Assembly: GCA_963383645.1 (NCBI GenBank)
Contig: OY726574.1
Location: forward strand, 52,946,477 to 53,010,476
Source of the DNA: Muscardinus avellanarius
Taxonomy: Eukaryota; Chordata; Mammalia; Rodentia; Gliridae
Length of the DNA: 64,000 bases
Direction: 5' to 3'
Shown: piece after piece, positions 20,236 through 30,978 of the stretch
How positions within the stretch are numbered: the stretch's first letter is position 1
Layout: every line of letters begins with the position of its first letter
Notes under the pieces: model-generated
What the model was told of the DNA's origin: nothing
The model's input: the letters and a program-made list of their open reading frames with translations, nothing else
The model's database searches: none
Position numbers and translations under genes: made by a program

Positions 20236-20329
20236 CCTAGGTACAAATTATGTTCTCATAAGTCAACAGTAATTTTTAAAGTATTTAGTATAATAAAAAG
20301 ACACGATATTACTAAAGATTCCAGCCCAG

Positions 20330-20405
20330 AGGCAATGCAGTGATATGGATTTGGAGCTGAGATCATGATTCCAGCGTCAGCTCTGGAGTTGCTGCCCGTG
20401 TGGTC
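20330..20405 (+). mobile_element. Possible MIR 5' part
   Basis: 'gcaatgcagtgatatgg', 'ttggagctgagatcatg', 'gcgtcagctctggagttg' resemble the head and first part of MIR. Weak evidence and no clear core after it. Confidence 0.3.
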
Positions 20406-23020
20406 CGTACACCTCTCTATAGAGCGGTTCATTGGGTGTTCAGTGTCTGCTCTGTCATCTTCCCACATGACACGCAGATGCATCAGAAATAATTAGTTGT
20501 CCTTTAATGCGAGTCACTAGCATTACTTTGTGGTCCTCGTAGCATATTTGAAATATCTGGAAGACCATTAACTCTTCTCTTGGCTATATTTGACCTTTTG
20601 AATTTTATTTTAGGGCTTGATTCCATTGTTCTGAAAAGCATCTTTTAGTGATATTGTGTTCTTGTTTTGATTTGTTGCTTGCTTTTTCTATCATTGCAAA
20701 GGCTAAGAATAAGAAATTTACCTGATAAGCCCAGGCTGGCAGAACAAGCCCCACAGAACAAGCCTGGCAGGTAGGCTGATCACTAGGGGACTCGGGACTG
20801 GCTCCTCAAGCACAGGGGAGAGAAGAGGGCTGGCTGTATCAAAGTAAGAGGTAAATCTATGCGCAGTGGGTGTCTATGTCCTGCCTTGCAAATCTGAACA
20901 CCATACTAGTTTTCAATGTTTGAATCTGGGCTCTGGCAAAACAGTAGAAACCACACTGAACTGTAGCTCTCTGGCTGGATGAGTGTTGGGAAGATCCGAT
21001 TTGTGTGCGTGTAATTTTTTGTCACCAGCATGAAACCAGTCAAGAATGATCATTGTTATGAAACTTCAGCTCAGTAATTCAGGGATTCAGGAAACTGGTA
21101 CAAGAACAGTAATTCTCCATGTGGACAGTCTTGAAACTTTCTGAGATCCACCCATCGGTGCTGTAAAACTCTAAAGATTAAGTTTATTTTGAAAGTTCTG
21201 CTACAATCTCAAGTATCATGTTACTAACCGCATGGCAGCAGGGAAACGGGAAAAGCAACAAACTCTTTCCAAAGCCACATCTTTATTGTTTTAAAGCTCA
21301 CAATGTTTGTTTTACTAATTCAAAGAGAAGAGAAGATCACAAATTATTTCTTGGTATTTAACATTTTGCTTTTTCAAATCTTATTATCAATGCCATTACT
21401 AAAGATCACAGATAAAATAAACTCACATCTTGAATGTGAATAAATAAAATGAGCTGAATAATCTTGGTCCAGAACTGATGATCCTTAAACCTCTCAAAGT
21501 TTATATTTGTGTTTTTGTTACTCATATAAGAAATTATATAAACTTACCCTTTTTTTAAGAGAAAAAAAGAAAGGAAGGAAGGAAGGGAAGGAGGGAAAAG
21601 GAGCCAGTCTGTGGTGAGCATATGGAATCAGATTGTGTGGGGAAGGCCACAGTCTCATCTCATGGGGAGACCCCAAAATATGTGCAACCAAGAAAACAGC
21701 TAGCTTATCTAGGAAAAAAAAAAGTCATGAGAAACAAGAGTTACACAAGATTCTTAGAAGGGTAAGGTTATATCTCTGGGGACACACCAGAAGCCAGCGA
21801 TCTGCAATAGTAAATAAAGGTTTATGACTAATGATGAGAAGCCTTCTGATGAGAGCACTGAATACCAAAACATCAGAGGAATGTTAGCTCTGCTTTATTT
21901 AATCCTACAAACTACCTTAATCTGAGTTTTCTAAGACTTATTTTTGTGGTTTTGCTATCTCTCTGTCTTCAAGATTTAAATTAAATTTATTTCCTTGACT
22001 TAGATAGTCAATTTCTTTAAAAATTTTCACTCAGTAAGTAAATATTAAGCGATAGTTATGATACCGAATTAAGTGTGGTAAGGGATATAAGGAAACGAAT
22101 GTCATGTTACAGTCTTTGAGGAACTTGAAACTGGATTGATAGAGCCAGGAAAAGAAGAAACTGATCTGTATGTAATTGCTGAGTCAAAAAAACGACCTCA
22201 AGGCAACTAAGGAATCCTATCCACTGATTCACTTTATTCCCTGGTTGTAAGACATTTCCTGAATTCTAGACGTGACAAGTGATTATGCTAATGAGAAATG
22301 CCCATTTCCATCAGAACCTCACTGATTTTACAGAGAACACCAATTAGGTGAGAGTGTACCAATCCACTCCTTGATTTGAACAGGTAGTTTTGCTGTTTCT
22401 CTATTTAGAAATTTTCCATTTCTGTGGACTTAAGGGTACTTGTGGAATGTGGCTTTCCTTTACAGAAAATCCAGTGCCAGCATTGTTCCCTTAGACCAGC
22501 ACTTCCCAAGTTTGACATTTTAGTTTAGTGGTGACTGTTATATTTATTTTCTTAGTGACGAAATCTAAGTTAATTCGGGCACTGGTTCAAGGTTCTACGA
22601 TGAAGGCATATGGACCTCGTCCCTGAATTCACTAACACACTTGAACTGTGGTTCGCAAGCAGTGGTTCATCTTGAAGGTGGGACACAGCCAATGTCACGC
22701 CATGACTGTTCAGACAACTTTTGACAATGACCCTATTTCCTCATTTCTTGACCTGGAATTTTGTGAAGCACATTTTTCTTTTCTTGCTTAAAGTATTACC
22801 CCGCACGATCAAGGACACTGGGATTGTCAGGGTCATCAGTGTCCTCCCTTGATAATTCCATAGGTCAGTCCCCAGGCCGCATCTTAGCTGAATCATCTGA
22901 ACAGTTAACGTGCTTGTTCAGCCCTTGTCCCCTTATAAGGTGCTTTCTTTGCTTGTCCTCTAGGGCGCTATAGTCTCATCTTTCTTTGTTAGCTTATTTC
23001 TTTCTCTTTCTTATCTTATC
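20406..23020. other. About 2.6 kb without recognised repeats
   Basis: No gene, RNA or named repeat. It includes a purine run at 21560-21600 (GGAA units), AT-rich parts at 21280-21560, and an imperfect inverted repeat at 22808-22854 (atcaaggacact against agtgtcctcccttgat). Such a long repeat-poor stretch between dense SINE clusters may hold conserved noncoding DNA, but I cannot show that from one sequence. Confidence 0.45.
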
Positions 23021-23207
23021 TTTTTTTTTTTTTTCTGGTACTGAAGATTGAACTACATCCCCAGCCCGATTTTATTCTTTATTTTGAAACAGGGTCTCAC
23101 TGTGCTGCGGAGGACCTCACTAAGTAGTTGAGGCTGGTTGCGAACCTGGATCCTCCTGTCTAGCCTCCCAAGTACTGGAATGACAAGCGTGCGCCACCAC
23201 ACCCGGC
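23021..23207 (-). mobile_element. B1-dID SINE
   Basis: Poly-T tail, a shortened ID half (ctggtactgaagattgaac then ctacatccccagccc), linker and B1 half ending caccacacccggc. Part of the ID box is missing between 'gaac' and 'tacatcc'. Confidence 0.88.
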
Positions 23208-23471
23208 AGCCTCCTGTTTCTTTTATCTCACCGGCTGCTCCTTTTTATTTCCCTTTTCTGGTTCTTCTTCATCCTCTCAACTTCTTAATGTTGGAAGCCA
23301 AACCAAACTCAGAGCAAGGGACAAACACTGAAAATATCTTCGATGGGGATAAAAACAAGGGTGCAGCAGAAATCTGAAGCCTCTAGGCATCTACATCTAC
23401 AGCAAGCATTAAACACAGCCCAACCAGAGGGACAGAAAAGCTCACTCCACACTTGATCCATCACACTGGGC

Positions 23472-23695
23472 TATTTATTTATTTATTTATTGTGGTACTG
23501 GGGGTGGAATCCAGGGGCTTTTCTACCTCCGGGCTATACTCCCAGACCTATTTTTTTATACTTTATTTGGAAACAGGGTCTCACTAAGTTGCTGAGAGCC
23601 TCACTCAGTATCTGATGCTGGCTTTGAACCTGTGCGATCCTCCTGTCTCAGCCTCCCAAGTTCTGGGTTTACAAGCGTGCGCCACCACGCCCAGC
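23472..23695 (-). mobile_element. B1-dID SINE, long subfamily
   Basis: (TATT)n tail, tgtggtactgggggtgg, ID half with 'ctccgggctatactccc', then the B1 half carrying the extra 'gctgagagcctcactc' segment, ending gccaccacgcccagc. Inserted in the old L1M. Confidence 0.92.
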
Positions 23696-24523
23696 TACTA
23701 GGCTTTTAATAAAGAGTTACGGATCCTGAAGAAATACTAGCAGAAATAAAGCAAAGCAAGGATCAGAACCAGAGTGATATGACACAGCTATTAGAAATAG
23801 AGGAGAGAGAATTAAAAACAGCTGTGATTCGTATGTTAATGGCTCTAATGGAAATAGTAGGCAGCGTGAAAGAACAGATGGTATTGTAAGTAGAAAGATG
23901 AAAACTCTAATTGAGAATCCAAAGGAAATGTCGGAAACGGAAAGCACTCTGGTACAAACGGAGAAGCACTTTCAGTGGGCTCCCGCGTACACTGAGCACG
24001 GCTGAGGAGGAAAAGCAGTTAAAGATGTGATCACAGAGACTCCTTGAACTGAAAAGCAAAGGGAAATCATAAGAAGAGAACAGGACATCCGAAAACTAGG
24101 TGACAACTTCAAAACCTGGGAGATGCATAATTGAAATACCAGAAAGAAAAAAAATAAAGGGGTAATACAGCAGGCCAAATATTTAAAGTATTAATGGCCA
24201 AGCACAGACACCAAACCACATGATTTAAGAGCTCAGAAAATATAAAGTAGGAGATATATGTATATATAAAAGAAAACACCTCATTATATCATACTCGAAT
24301 TTCAAAACAAAAAACCAAAGACAAAAAGAAAATCTTGAAAGAAGCCAGAGAAAGAAAACACTGCCTATAGTGGTGTGAACAAACAAATTTTATTGGATTT
24401 CTAGTCAGAAACCATGCAAGCAGTAAGAGAGTGGAGGGAAATATTTAAAGTACTGAATTAAAAAAGAACACCCTCTAGAGTTCTATATTCTGTAAAATTA
24501 TCCTTCAAAAGTGAAGAAGACTG

Positions 24524-24646
24524 GGCCAGGCGTGGTGGCGCACGCTTGTAATCCCAGCATTTAGGAGGCGGAGACCAGAGGATCACAGTTCACAGACAGC
24601 CTCAGCTACTTAGCGAGGCCCTTTGCAACTCAGTGAGACCCTGTTT

Positions 24647-24722
<76 letters not shown>

Positions 24723-24802
24723 GGGGGTATAGCTTGGAGGTACAGTGCCCCTGGGTTCCACTCCAGGTATTGCAAAATTAAATAAATAAATTAATTAATT
24801 AA
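24524..24802 (+). mobile_element. B1-dID SINE with (AT)n-expanded linker
   Basis: ggccaggcgtggtggc starts the B1 half. The A-rich linker has grown into about 35 AT units (24649-24719). The ID half follows (gttgggggtatagcttgg, gggttccactcc) with an (AAAT)n/(TTAA)n tail. The string aagac flanks it at 24517-24521 and 24803-24807. It stands at the left edge of the young L1. Confidence 0.88.
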
Positions 24803-24807
24803 AAGAC

Positions 24808-26457
24808 TTATTGGCCATTTGAATTTCTTCCTTTGTGAAGTGTCTAATTCATTTGCCCATTTTTTTAATTGGGTTATTTGTTTTCTTTGTGCTGAGCTTC
24901 TTGAGTTCTCTGAATGGTCTAGATATTAGTCTTCTGTCAGAGGAGTAGTTGGAAAAAATCTTCTTCCATTCTGTTGGCTCTCAGTTGAGGTTCTTCATAG
25001 TTTCCTTTGCTGTACAGAAGCTCTTCAGTTTAATGCAATCCCATGTATTGATCTGCCTTTTAGTATCTTGTGCCTTTGGGGTCTTGTTGAGAAAGTGTTT
25101 ATCTGTGCCTGTGTGTTGCAGTGTTGGACCTATGCCCTCTTCAAGGAGCTTCAAGGTCCCTGGTTTAATTTTCAAGTCTTTGATTTATCTTGAATTGACT
25201 CTTGTGCAGGGTGAGAAATTTAGATTTATTTCCATTTTTCTGCATATGGTTAACCTGTTTTGCCAACACCATTTGTTGAATAGCCTTTTTTCCAGGGTAT
25301 GTTTTTGGCCCCTTTGTCAAAAATTAATTGGCTCTAAGTGTGCAGATTTGTTTCTGAGTCTTCTATTCTGCTCCATTGGTCAATGTATCTGTTTTCAAGC
25401 CAGTACCATGCTGATTTTATTACTATGGCTTTGCTCAACATCATTAGCAATCAGAGAAATGCAAATCAAAACTACCCTGGGATTTCACCTAACTCCAACT
25501 AGAATGGCAATCATTCAAAACACAAACAACAACAAATGCTGGCGAGGGTGCGGAGAAGTGGGAACTCTAAGTGGTAACTTGTGTTGGTGAGACTGCAAAT
25601 TAGTGCAACCACTTTGGAAAATTGTATGGAGGATCCTCAGAAGAATGGGAACAAACTTACCATATGATCCAGCAATAAGACTCTGGGTATCTACCCAAAA
25701 GAATGGAAAACCAAACTACCAAACTAATGCATGTATATCTATGTTCATAGCTGCACAATTCACCATTGCCAAATGATGGAACCACCAAGATATCCATCAA
25801 TAGATGAATGGATTACAAAATTATGAGGTATGTACCCAATGGAATTTTACTCAGCCATAAAGAAAAACACAGTTACATCATTTACAGGGAAATGAATGGA
25901 ACTGGAGGACATTATGTTAAGTGAGATGAGTTATAAAAAATAAGATATTGGATGCTCTCCCTAAATATCCAAGTTAGGGGAAAAAAAAGGTCATAGGAGA
26001 AATTTTGATAAAGAAGGAGGTACTATAAATGAGCAAATAAGGCAACCTACTGAAGGGATGGGAGGGGGGAAGAGAGAAAATCTCTAATTTTCATGATGTA
26101 CATTAACAAACATATCAAAGAAAATCACTAAGCCAAACATGAGAAGGAGGGAGGGGGAGAGAATGGGTCAGGGATGGATATGCATGCATATATGCTTCCA
26201 CCATCTTGTACTCCATTAAGATGTATGACTAGCCGGGCGTGGTGGTGCATGCTTGTAATCCCCCACTTGGGAGGCAGAGACAGGAGGATCACGCTGGTTC
26301 GAAGCCAGCCTTGCTGGCTTAAGAGACCCTGTGTAGCCCGGAGGTAGAAGGGTTTCCAGGAACCCCAGTACTACCAAAAAAAAAAATAAAATAAAATAAA
26401 AAAATAAATAAATAAATAAATATGACTACAATGTACTAATAAAAACAAATAAATAAA
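24808..26457 (+). mobile_element. Young L1, 5'-inverted (twin-primed), truncated
   Basis: 24808-25440 is L1 ORF2 in minus orientation ('tttcctttgctgtacagaag', 'ccattggtcaatgtatctg'). At 25441 it switches to plus-strand ORF2 end and 3' UTR ('atcagagaaatgcaaatca', 'aatgctggcgagggtgcgg', 'ctcagccataaagaa') and ends in an (AAAT) tail. An inverted 5' segment joined to a direct 3' segment is the mark of twin priming. The reverse-transcriptase frame is absent or broken, so it is dead. The tail region is split by a SINE. The string aagac recurs at 26458-26462. Confidence 0.88.
26231..26420 (+). mobile_element. B1-dID SINE with linker deletion
   Basis: agccgggcgtggtgg to an (AAAT)n tail. The A-rich linker and the first bases of the ID half are missing: 'gagaccctgt' runs directly into 'gtagcccggagg'. 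Perfect 7-bp target duplication tatgact at 26224-26230 and 26421-26427, inside the 3' UTR of the young L1. Confidence 0.92.
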
Positions 26458-26462
26458 TAAGA

Positions 26463-26725
26463 CAAAAAGGAAGGAGGAAAATCTGTATGACATAATGAAT
26501 CCTAATATAAACTACAGATTTAATTTAATAATAACGTATCAGTATTGTAACAAATGTACAACTTGTTACTATCAGTGGCAACAAATACACTGCACAATGC
26601 AAGGTGTTAATGATAGTGGAAAACTGTGTGTGTATGTAGGGGTGGTATATGGGAATGCTGTACGTTTTGCTCAGTTTTTCTGTTAACCTACAACTACTCT
26701 AAAAAATAAAGTTATAACTTTTTAA
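26463..26725 (+). mobile_element. Older L1M 3' end
   Basis: 'gtgttaatgatagtgg', 'gggtggtatatgggaa', 'ttctgttaacctacaactactctaaaa' in pieces, 'aataaagttat' follow the last 250 bases of an old L1. The strings gtgaagaa (24511-24518) and gtcaagaa (26726-26733) may be its target duplication in the host L1M. Confidence 0.7.
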
Positions 26726-26890
26726 GTCAAGAAAAAATAAAGACCTCAGACAAATAAAAATCGAGGGAATTCATCTACAGCAAATCAGTCCTACAAGAAG
26801 TGTTGAAAGAATTCTTCAAGATGAAGAAAAAAATACTTATCAGCAACTTGGATTTACATAATAAAGGAAGCACATTAGAGGAGAGACAGC

Positions 26891-27346
26891 AAAGACAAAC
26901 TTTTCATAATCCCTGTGCATTAGCAACACACAACTTGCACAAAGTCTCACTGTTACTTTTTATTGTTGCTTTTCACTTCCTCTCCTTCTAGAATATACCC
27001 TAAGTTACATCTGAATTTTCATAGCTTGCTTTCTTAGCAGAGACATTATCTGCCTAAAACCCACATTTAGGTTTTCTATGGGGTAACATATTTTAACTCA
27101 GAGTATAGTACATTGGTGCAGGGAATACTTTCTTCCTAAGATAAATGTATAAAATAAAGTGGCATTAGGAAATTATCTAGCAAAGGTGAACAATAAAGAG
27201 AAGAAAGCTAGAAATTTGAATTCCAATTTAAAAGTAAGGTAGAATGCTGGAGCCAGACGGCAAAACGTATGGGTTCTGAAGAGAGGAGTGAGGATAGAAG
27301 AATTTAACTCTTAAGAATTTGATTCCAAGAATTTTTAATTCTAACG
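26891..27346. other. Unassigned spacer
   Basis: AT-rich DNA between the L1M host and the LTR. I see no gene or named repeat in it. Confidence 0.5.
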
Positions 27347-27698
27347 TGGGGGTTGAGGGTGCCAGCCTACTCCTGAGTCGATATTTCTACTGGCCGACCC
27401 CTGCTCCTGGTCAATATTTCCTACTGGCCGACAATGGGTTTATTTCTCTTGAGTATTTATACAGTTACAGGTCAATCAATATCCTCACACTATCACCACC
27501 GGAATACAACAGAGACCAATACAAAGCACATACATTACAGGTAGGCTAATCAATACCCTCATGCCATCACCACCTGATCTTCTCCCAGACCTTTTACACT
27601 GAACCTTCTTTGACCCCAAACCTTGTTGACTCTGGGTGAAGGACAGTCAGCTAAGTCAGAAATATTCTTTTAGGGGAAAACCTTAATGGCTTCCCACA
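27347..27698 (-). mobile_element. Solo LTR candidate, retrovirus-like
   Basis: Read on the minus strand it begins TGTGGGAAGCC and ends CAACCCCCA (TG...CA), 352 bases. It holds a TATA-like box (complement of 27454-27461) and an AATAAA signal (complement of 27439-27444). The U3 side contains an imperfect direct repeat (27464-27502 and 27532-27577), and the U5 side a shorter one (27377-27405 and 27406-27432). No gag, pol or env sequence lies next to it. No clear target duplication, so the ends are inferred. The family is not recognised. Confidence 0.55.
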
Positions 27699-27852
27699 GT
27701 GGAAAAAAAAGGAATTGAAACATTTTAGTGTTGAGGCCCTTGGAATGGATCTCATTTAAATCTACTGGGAGCGGAAATCTCTATTGTTTGGTTAGCACAC
27801 ACAGGAATGGGGATTCAATTTAACCTGAAAATTGGCTAATTAACATTCTCTG

Positions 27853-28525
27853 TAGGTCAGCTTTCTGTCACCATAACAAATATCTGAGATAATCAACTTA
27901 TTAAGAGAAAAAATTTATTTGCGCATATTTAGAGGTTCTAGTCCATGATAAGGTTATGTGTTGCTTTTAGGCCTTTGGTCAGGGAATAGCACATCATGGC
28001 GGGAATATGTGATAGAGTAAGTCTGCTCACCTCTTGACAAGGTAATGAAAGAAAGAAAGGAAGAAAGAAAGGGAAAAAAGAAACAAGAAAGTAAGAAAGA
28101 AACAAAGGAAGGAAGGAAGAAAGAAAGAAAGAAAGAAAGGAAGGAAGGAAGAAAGGGAAAAAAGAAATAAGAAAGTAAGAAAGAAACGAAGGAAGGAAGG
28201 AAGAAAGAAAGAAGGGAAGGAAGAAAGGGAAAAAAGAAACAAGAAAGTAAGAAACGAAGGAAGGAAGAAAGAAAGAAAGGAAGGAAGAAAGAAAGGGAAA
28301 AAAGAAATAGGAAAGTAAGAAAGAAACAAAGGAAGGAAGGAAGAAACAAAGGAAGAAAGAAAGAAAGAAAGGAAGAAAGGAGAGCGTGAGCTCCCAGTCT
28401 CTCCTTGACAGGTGATATCCAAGGACCTGAAAACCTCTCGCTAGGCTCCACCTCCTGCCATTTCCACCACCATGCAGTAGAATCAAGCAGCCTTTGGGAA
28501 ACAATTCAGATCCAAATATAGTGTC
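27853..28525 (-). mobile_element. MaLR LTR (MST/MT-like) with purine expansion
   Basis: Left part: 'gtcaccataacaaatatctgag', in pieces, and 'gggaatagcacatcatggcggg'. Right part: 'ctcgctaggctccacctcctgcc' and 'tttgggaaacaattcagatcc', in pieces. These are the two ends of an inverted MaLR LTR. The middle has been replaced or swollen by a 340-base GAAA/GGAA tract (28045-28385). Confidence 0.75.
28045..28385. repeat. Polypurine GAAA/GGAA tract
   Basis: Interrupted array of gaaa, ggaa and gggaaaaaag units. A higher-order unit of about 75 bases, marked by 'gggaaaaaagaaac/ta', recurs at about 28071, 28154, 28229 and 28296. Long minus-strand frames of Phe/Leu/Ser come only from this repeat. Confidence 0.93.
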
Positions 28526-28676
28526 TGTCTGTCTGCCTTTCTCTCTCTTTCTCTCTTTCTCCTCTCTCTTAAATTGGTGTATGCTGATTTATCATGCTAA
28601 AATACTCTATTACATGCTGTGGTCTGGTAATAGCAATTTTTTTCTCATCTACTTTGCATTTCTATGCCATGCTAAA

Positions 28677-28678
28677 CC

Positions 28679-28730
<52 letters not shown>

Positions 28731-28929
28731 TACTTGGGATGGAATCCAGGGGCATTCTATCTCCAAGTGACACCCCAATCCTATTTTTTATTCTTTATTT
28801 TGATACAGGGTATCATTGAGTTGCAAAGAGCCTTACTAAGTAGTAGCTGAGGCTGGCCACAAACCATGATCCTCCTGTCTCAGCCTCCCAAATACTGGGA
28901 TTACAAGTGTGCACCACCACGCCTTGGCT
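28677..28929 (-). mobile_element. B1-dID SINE with (GT)n at its tail
   Basis: The (GT)n array (28680-28729, about 25 units) takes the place of the tail, followed by gtacttgggatgg, the ID half and the B1 half ending ccaccacgccttggc. Perfect 9-bp target duplication catgctaaa at 28668-28676 and 28930-28938, which puts the GT array inside the inserted unit. Confidence 0.92.
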
Positions 28930-28938
28930 CATGCTAAA

Positions 28939-29559
28939 TTTTTTAATACTTTTTCTTATTTTTCTAGTGTGATTTTCCAGTGTTCCCTATTTTTTTTTTT
29001 TTTTACTTTTGAGATATAGTAACTCAATTACTGTTATTACTGTTTCTCTTGATGACTCAACCAAAATTTATTATGAGAAGTGTAGTTTTTACTATTTCCC
29101 ACAAGTCCTGTGATTAGCCCCTTTTAGTATTCTGAGACCCCAAAAATATAGCAGCAAAAGCACTTTGCAAACTGGCTTGAAACCTCACTCTTCCTGTACT
29201 TCTCAGTTACTCTAGGAAAGAAAAGAAAGAAAGAAGAAAAGGAGAAGAAAGGTGGGGTGGAACAAGCCGTCAAGTTAAGATGAGATAGCTCCCAGTTCTC
29301 ATCCTCAGCGGCTGTGCTATCCAGGAGGGGCTGGCAGCCTGTGGACGCGCCCACTGTGACGAGGCCCCTGGGCCTGGGCTAGGATGTGATAAGGTCCTGT
29401 GGCAGCAGGTCAGAGGGGTGCAGGGAAGGCTTGGTGTGTGTGCAGGTGATATCTAGATTGGGATCTGAAGGGTGGGGCAGTATCCAGTCAGATGGAGAGA
29501 GGGAAGCTGATTCCAGATAAGAGAAGGTTAATGCAATTCAGCTAACCTCAGGAACTGGA
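28939..29559. other. Unassigned spacer
   Basis: No gene or named repeat. A T-run at 28989-29004 and a GA-rich patch at 29215-29255. The part from 29290 on is GC-richer and may belong to the L2-like element that follows. Confidence 0.45.
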
Positions 29560-29780
29560 GCGACCAAGGAAGACAGGTCAGATTTAAGAGAACCAGATGA
29601 TAAGAAATATCCCCAGGGTGGTGGGAAGTCATTTGGGCCTGGAGCGAACCAAACAGACTCTCTCTTTCCAAAGATCTTTCTGGATAGAGAATGTGTTGGG
29701 AGGAGGAGTCATGGTTAGAGACAAAGAGACTCCTAGAATGATTTAGGTATGAAATTGTGCCTGAACTGGGGGTGGAGATG
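29560..29780 (+). mobile_element. Old LINE-like fragment (L2-type?)
   Basis: 'gggaagtcatttgggcc', 'aagatctttctggatag', 'cctagaatgatttaggt', 'gggggtggagatgg' follow a common old repeat ('gggaagccattggagg...agatcactctggctg...gtagtccaggcgagaggtgatgg'). Diverged. Confidence 0.45.
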
Positions 29781-29793
29781 GCTATAAAGCTTT

Positions 29794-30021
29794 ATCTGTC
29801 TTCTTTCTTATTTTTCTTTCTTTTTTAGTACTGAGGATTGAACCCAGGGGCATCATCCAAGTCACACCCCTAGCCCTTTTTTATTTTTTATTTTGCAACA
29901 GGTCTTGCTAAATTGCAGAAGGTCTTGCTACATTGTCGAGGCTGGCCTCCAGCCTGTGATCCTCCTGTCTCAGCCTTCCCAGTGCCTTGGGATTACAGGT
30001 CTGCAGCCACCTGCCTGGCAA
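29794..30021 (-). mobile_element. B1-dID SINE
   Basis: Pyrimidine tail, ttagtactgaggattgaac, ID half, linker, B1 half ending cacctgcctggc. Target duplication gctataaagcttt / gctatacagcttt (one mismatch) at 29781-29793 and 30022-30034. Confidence 0.92.
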
Positions 30022-30072
30022 GCTATACAGCTTTGAAATAACTGGATAAAAATATTAGATTTATTTAATGTG

Positions 30073-30414
30073 TGATAAGTTGGGTCCCTCCCTGCATGAT
30101 CTCGCAGCAGAAGCCCCCCCCCCAAGCCAGAGGCAGTCGCAAGACTCCAGTTGCCTCAAGACTCCAAACATCGTGAGACTCCAGATGTTGCGAGATAATC
30201 GGCATGCCTATAAAACATCAGTGCCTCCATCCCCCACATGACTCAGTCGGCCAATCAGGACTATGCACAACTCTCCAGACGTGTGGCCCATCAGTCCCTT
30301 CCCCGCTGGCCGGCTGACTCCCCAGAGGGTGCCGGGTCCAAATAAAACAGCAGTCTCTGATAACCCGGTTAGTGTTTTTACCTCCCTCCTAATCTCCCTA
30401 TTTTCAACCTAACA
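30073..30414 (+). mobile_element. Solo LTR candidate, ERV1-like
   Basis: A 342-base GC-richer unit running TGATAAG... to ...CCTAACA. It contains TATAAA (30209-30214), CCAAT (30251-30255) and the poly(A) signal AATAAA (30341-30346), then a CT-rich stretch as in U5. It also holds a repeated 'gactcca' motif in its U3 (30145-30193). gtg-rich flanks make the target duplication ambiguous. No internal retroviral sequence adjoins it, which fits LTR-LTR recombination. The family is not recognised. Confidence 0.6.
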
Positions 30415-30717
30415 GTGTGAAAGTGATGATGGAGAGGAAGGCCTTCTGGAGACATCTAAGTTCTACGATGACATGTGATAGCACTTTTCACGGAGTAGAA
30501 AACCTGTGCATACGGCTTCCCTTCTGAACATTTGATTTTGAGGAGCCTTGGGCATCCGGAAGTTTGGGCTGGAGAGAAAAGACCCGGCGGTGGTGTCATA
30601 AAGGTAGGGAGAGAGTGCGAGATTGATTTTCACTGCAGTCTTCCAGGCAGACATTACTCTCTCCATTTTCTGAGGAAGAAGCACAACATTTAAATCACTT
30701 CCTCAAGAGCAGTCTGG

Positions 30718-30875
30718 AATGGGGTGGGGATCGGGTAGGGGCTAACTGGGCGATATGTGCATGTATGTCTACAAAAGTATTTTCTTTATACCACTGTGAT
30801 GTATGAATACATTGTACCAATAAAAAATAAATTAAAAAAATAAAATAAAATAAAATTATATAATTAAAAAAAAAA
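30718..30875 (+). mobile_element. Short 5'-truncated young L1 3' end
   Basis: 158 bases: 'ctgtgatgtatgaatac', 'tgtaccaataaaaaat' and an A-rich tail. A perfect 13-bp target duplication, aagagcagtctgg, at 30705-30717 and 30876-30888 shows the whole inserted unit. Its end resembles that of the young L1 at 26428-26457 ('gtactaataaaaac'). Confidence 0.88.
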
Positions 30876-30978
30876 AAGAGCAGTCTGGGCGTGATGGAGC
30901 CAGAAGATTCAAGCCGGGCATTTCTACTCCACAATCCTGCCTCTGGATCTGACTCCAACGCTCCATTGCTCCTATACA

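Larger units (their letters stand above)
23290..26890 (+). mobile_element. L1M ORF1-region host element, split by later insertions
   Basis: Plus-strand old L1 ORF1 sequence: 'gctctaatggaaatagtag' (23841), 'cacggctgaggaggaaa' (23997), 'gaacaggacatccgaaaac' (24079), 'atcttgaaagaagccagag' (24332), 'gaaaccatgcaagcagtaag' (24408). It breaks at about 24520 and resumes at 26734 with 'aataaagacctcagacaaat', 'gaattcatctacagca', 'tgttgaaagaattcttcaag'. The frame is destroyed by indels, so no ORF1 protein can be made. It holds SINEs at 23472 and 24524, a young L1 and an older L1 tail. Confidence 0.85.

Noticed and set aside
22808..22854. Imperfect inverted repeat, possible hairpin
   Set aside because: Needs a four-base bulge; too weak to call as RNA or transposon ends.
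24949..25590. Longest open frame, 213 codons, plus strand
   Set aside because: It is antisense L1 ORF2 joined to sense ORF2 at the inversion point of a truncated L1, not a gene.
27938..28504. Three overlapping 131-188-codon minus frames rich in Phe, Leu and Ser
   Set aside because: They come from reading a GAAA/GGAA repeat on the opposite strand.
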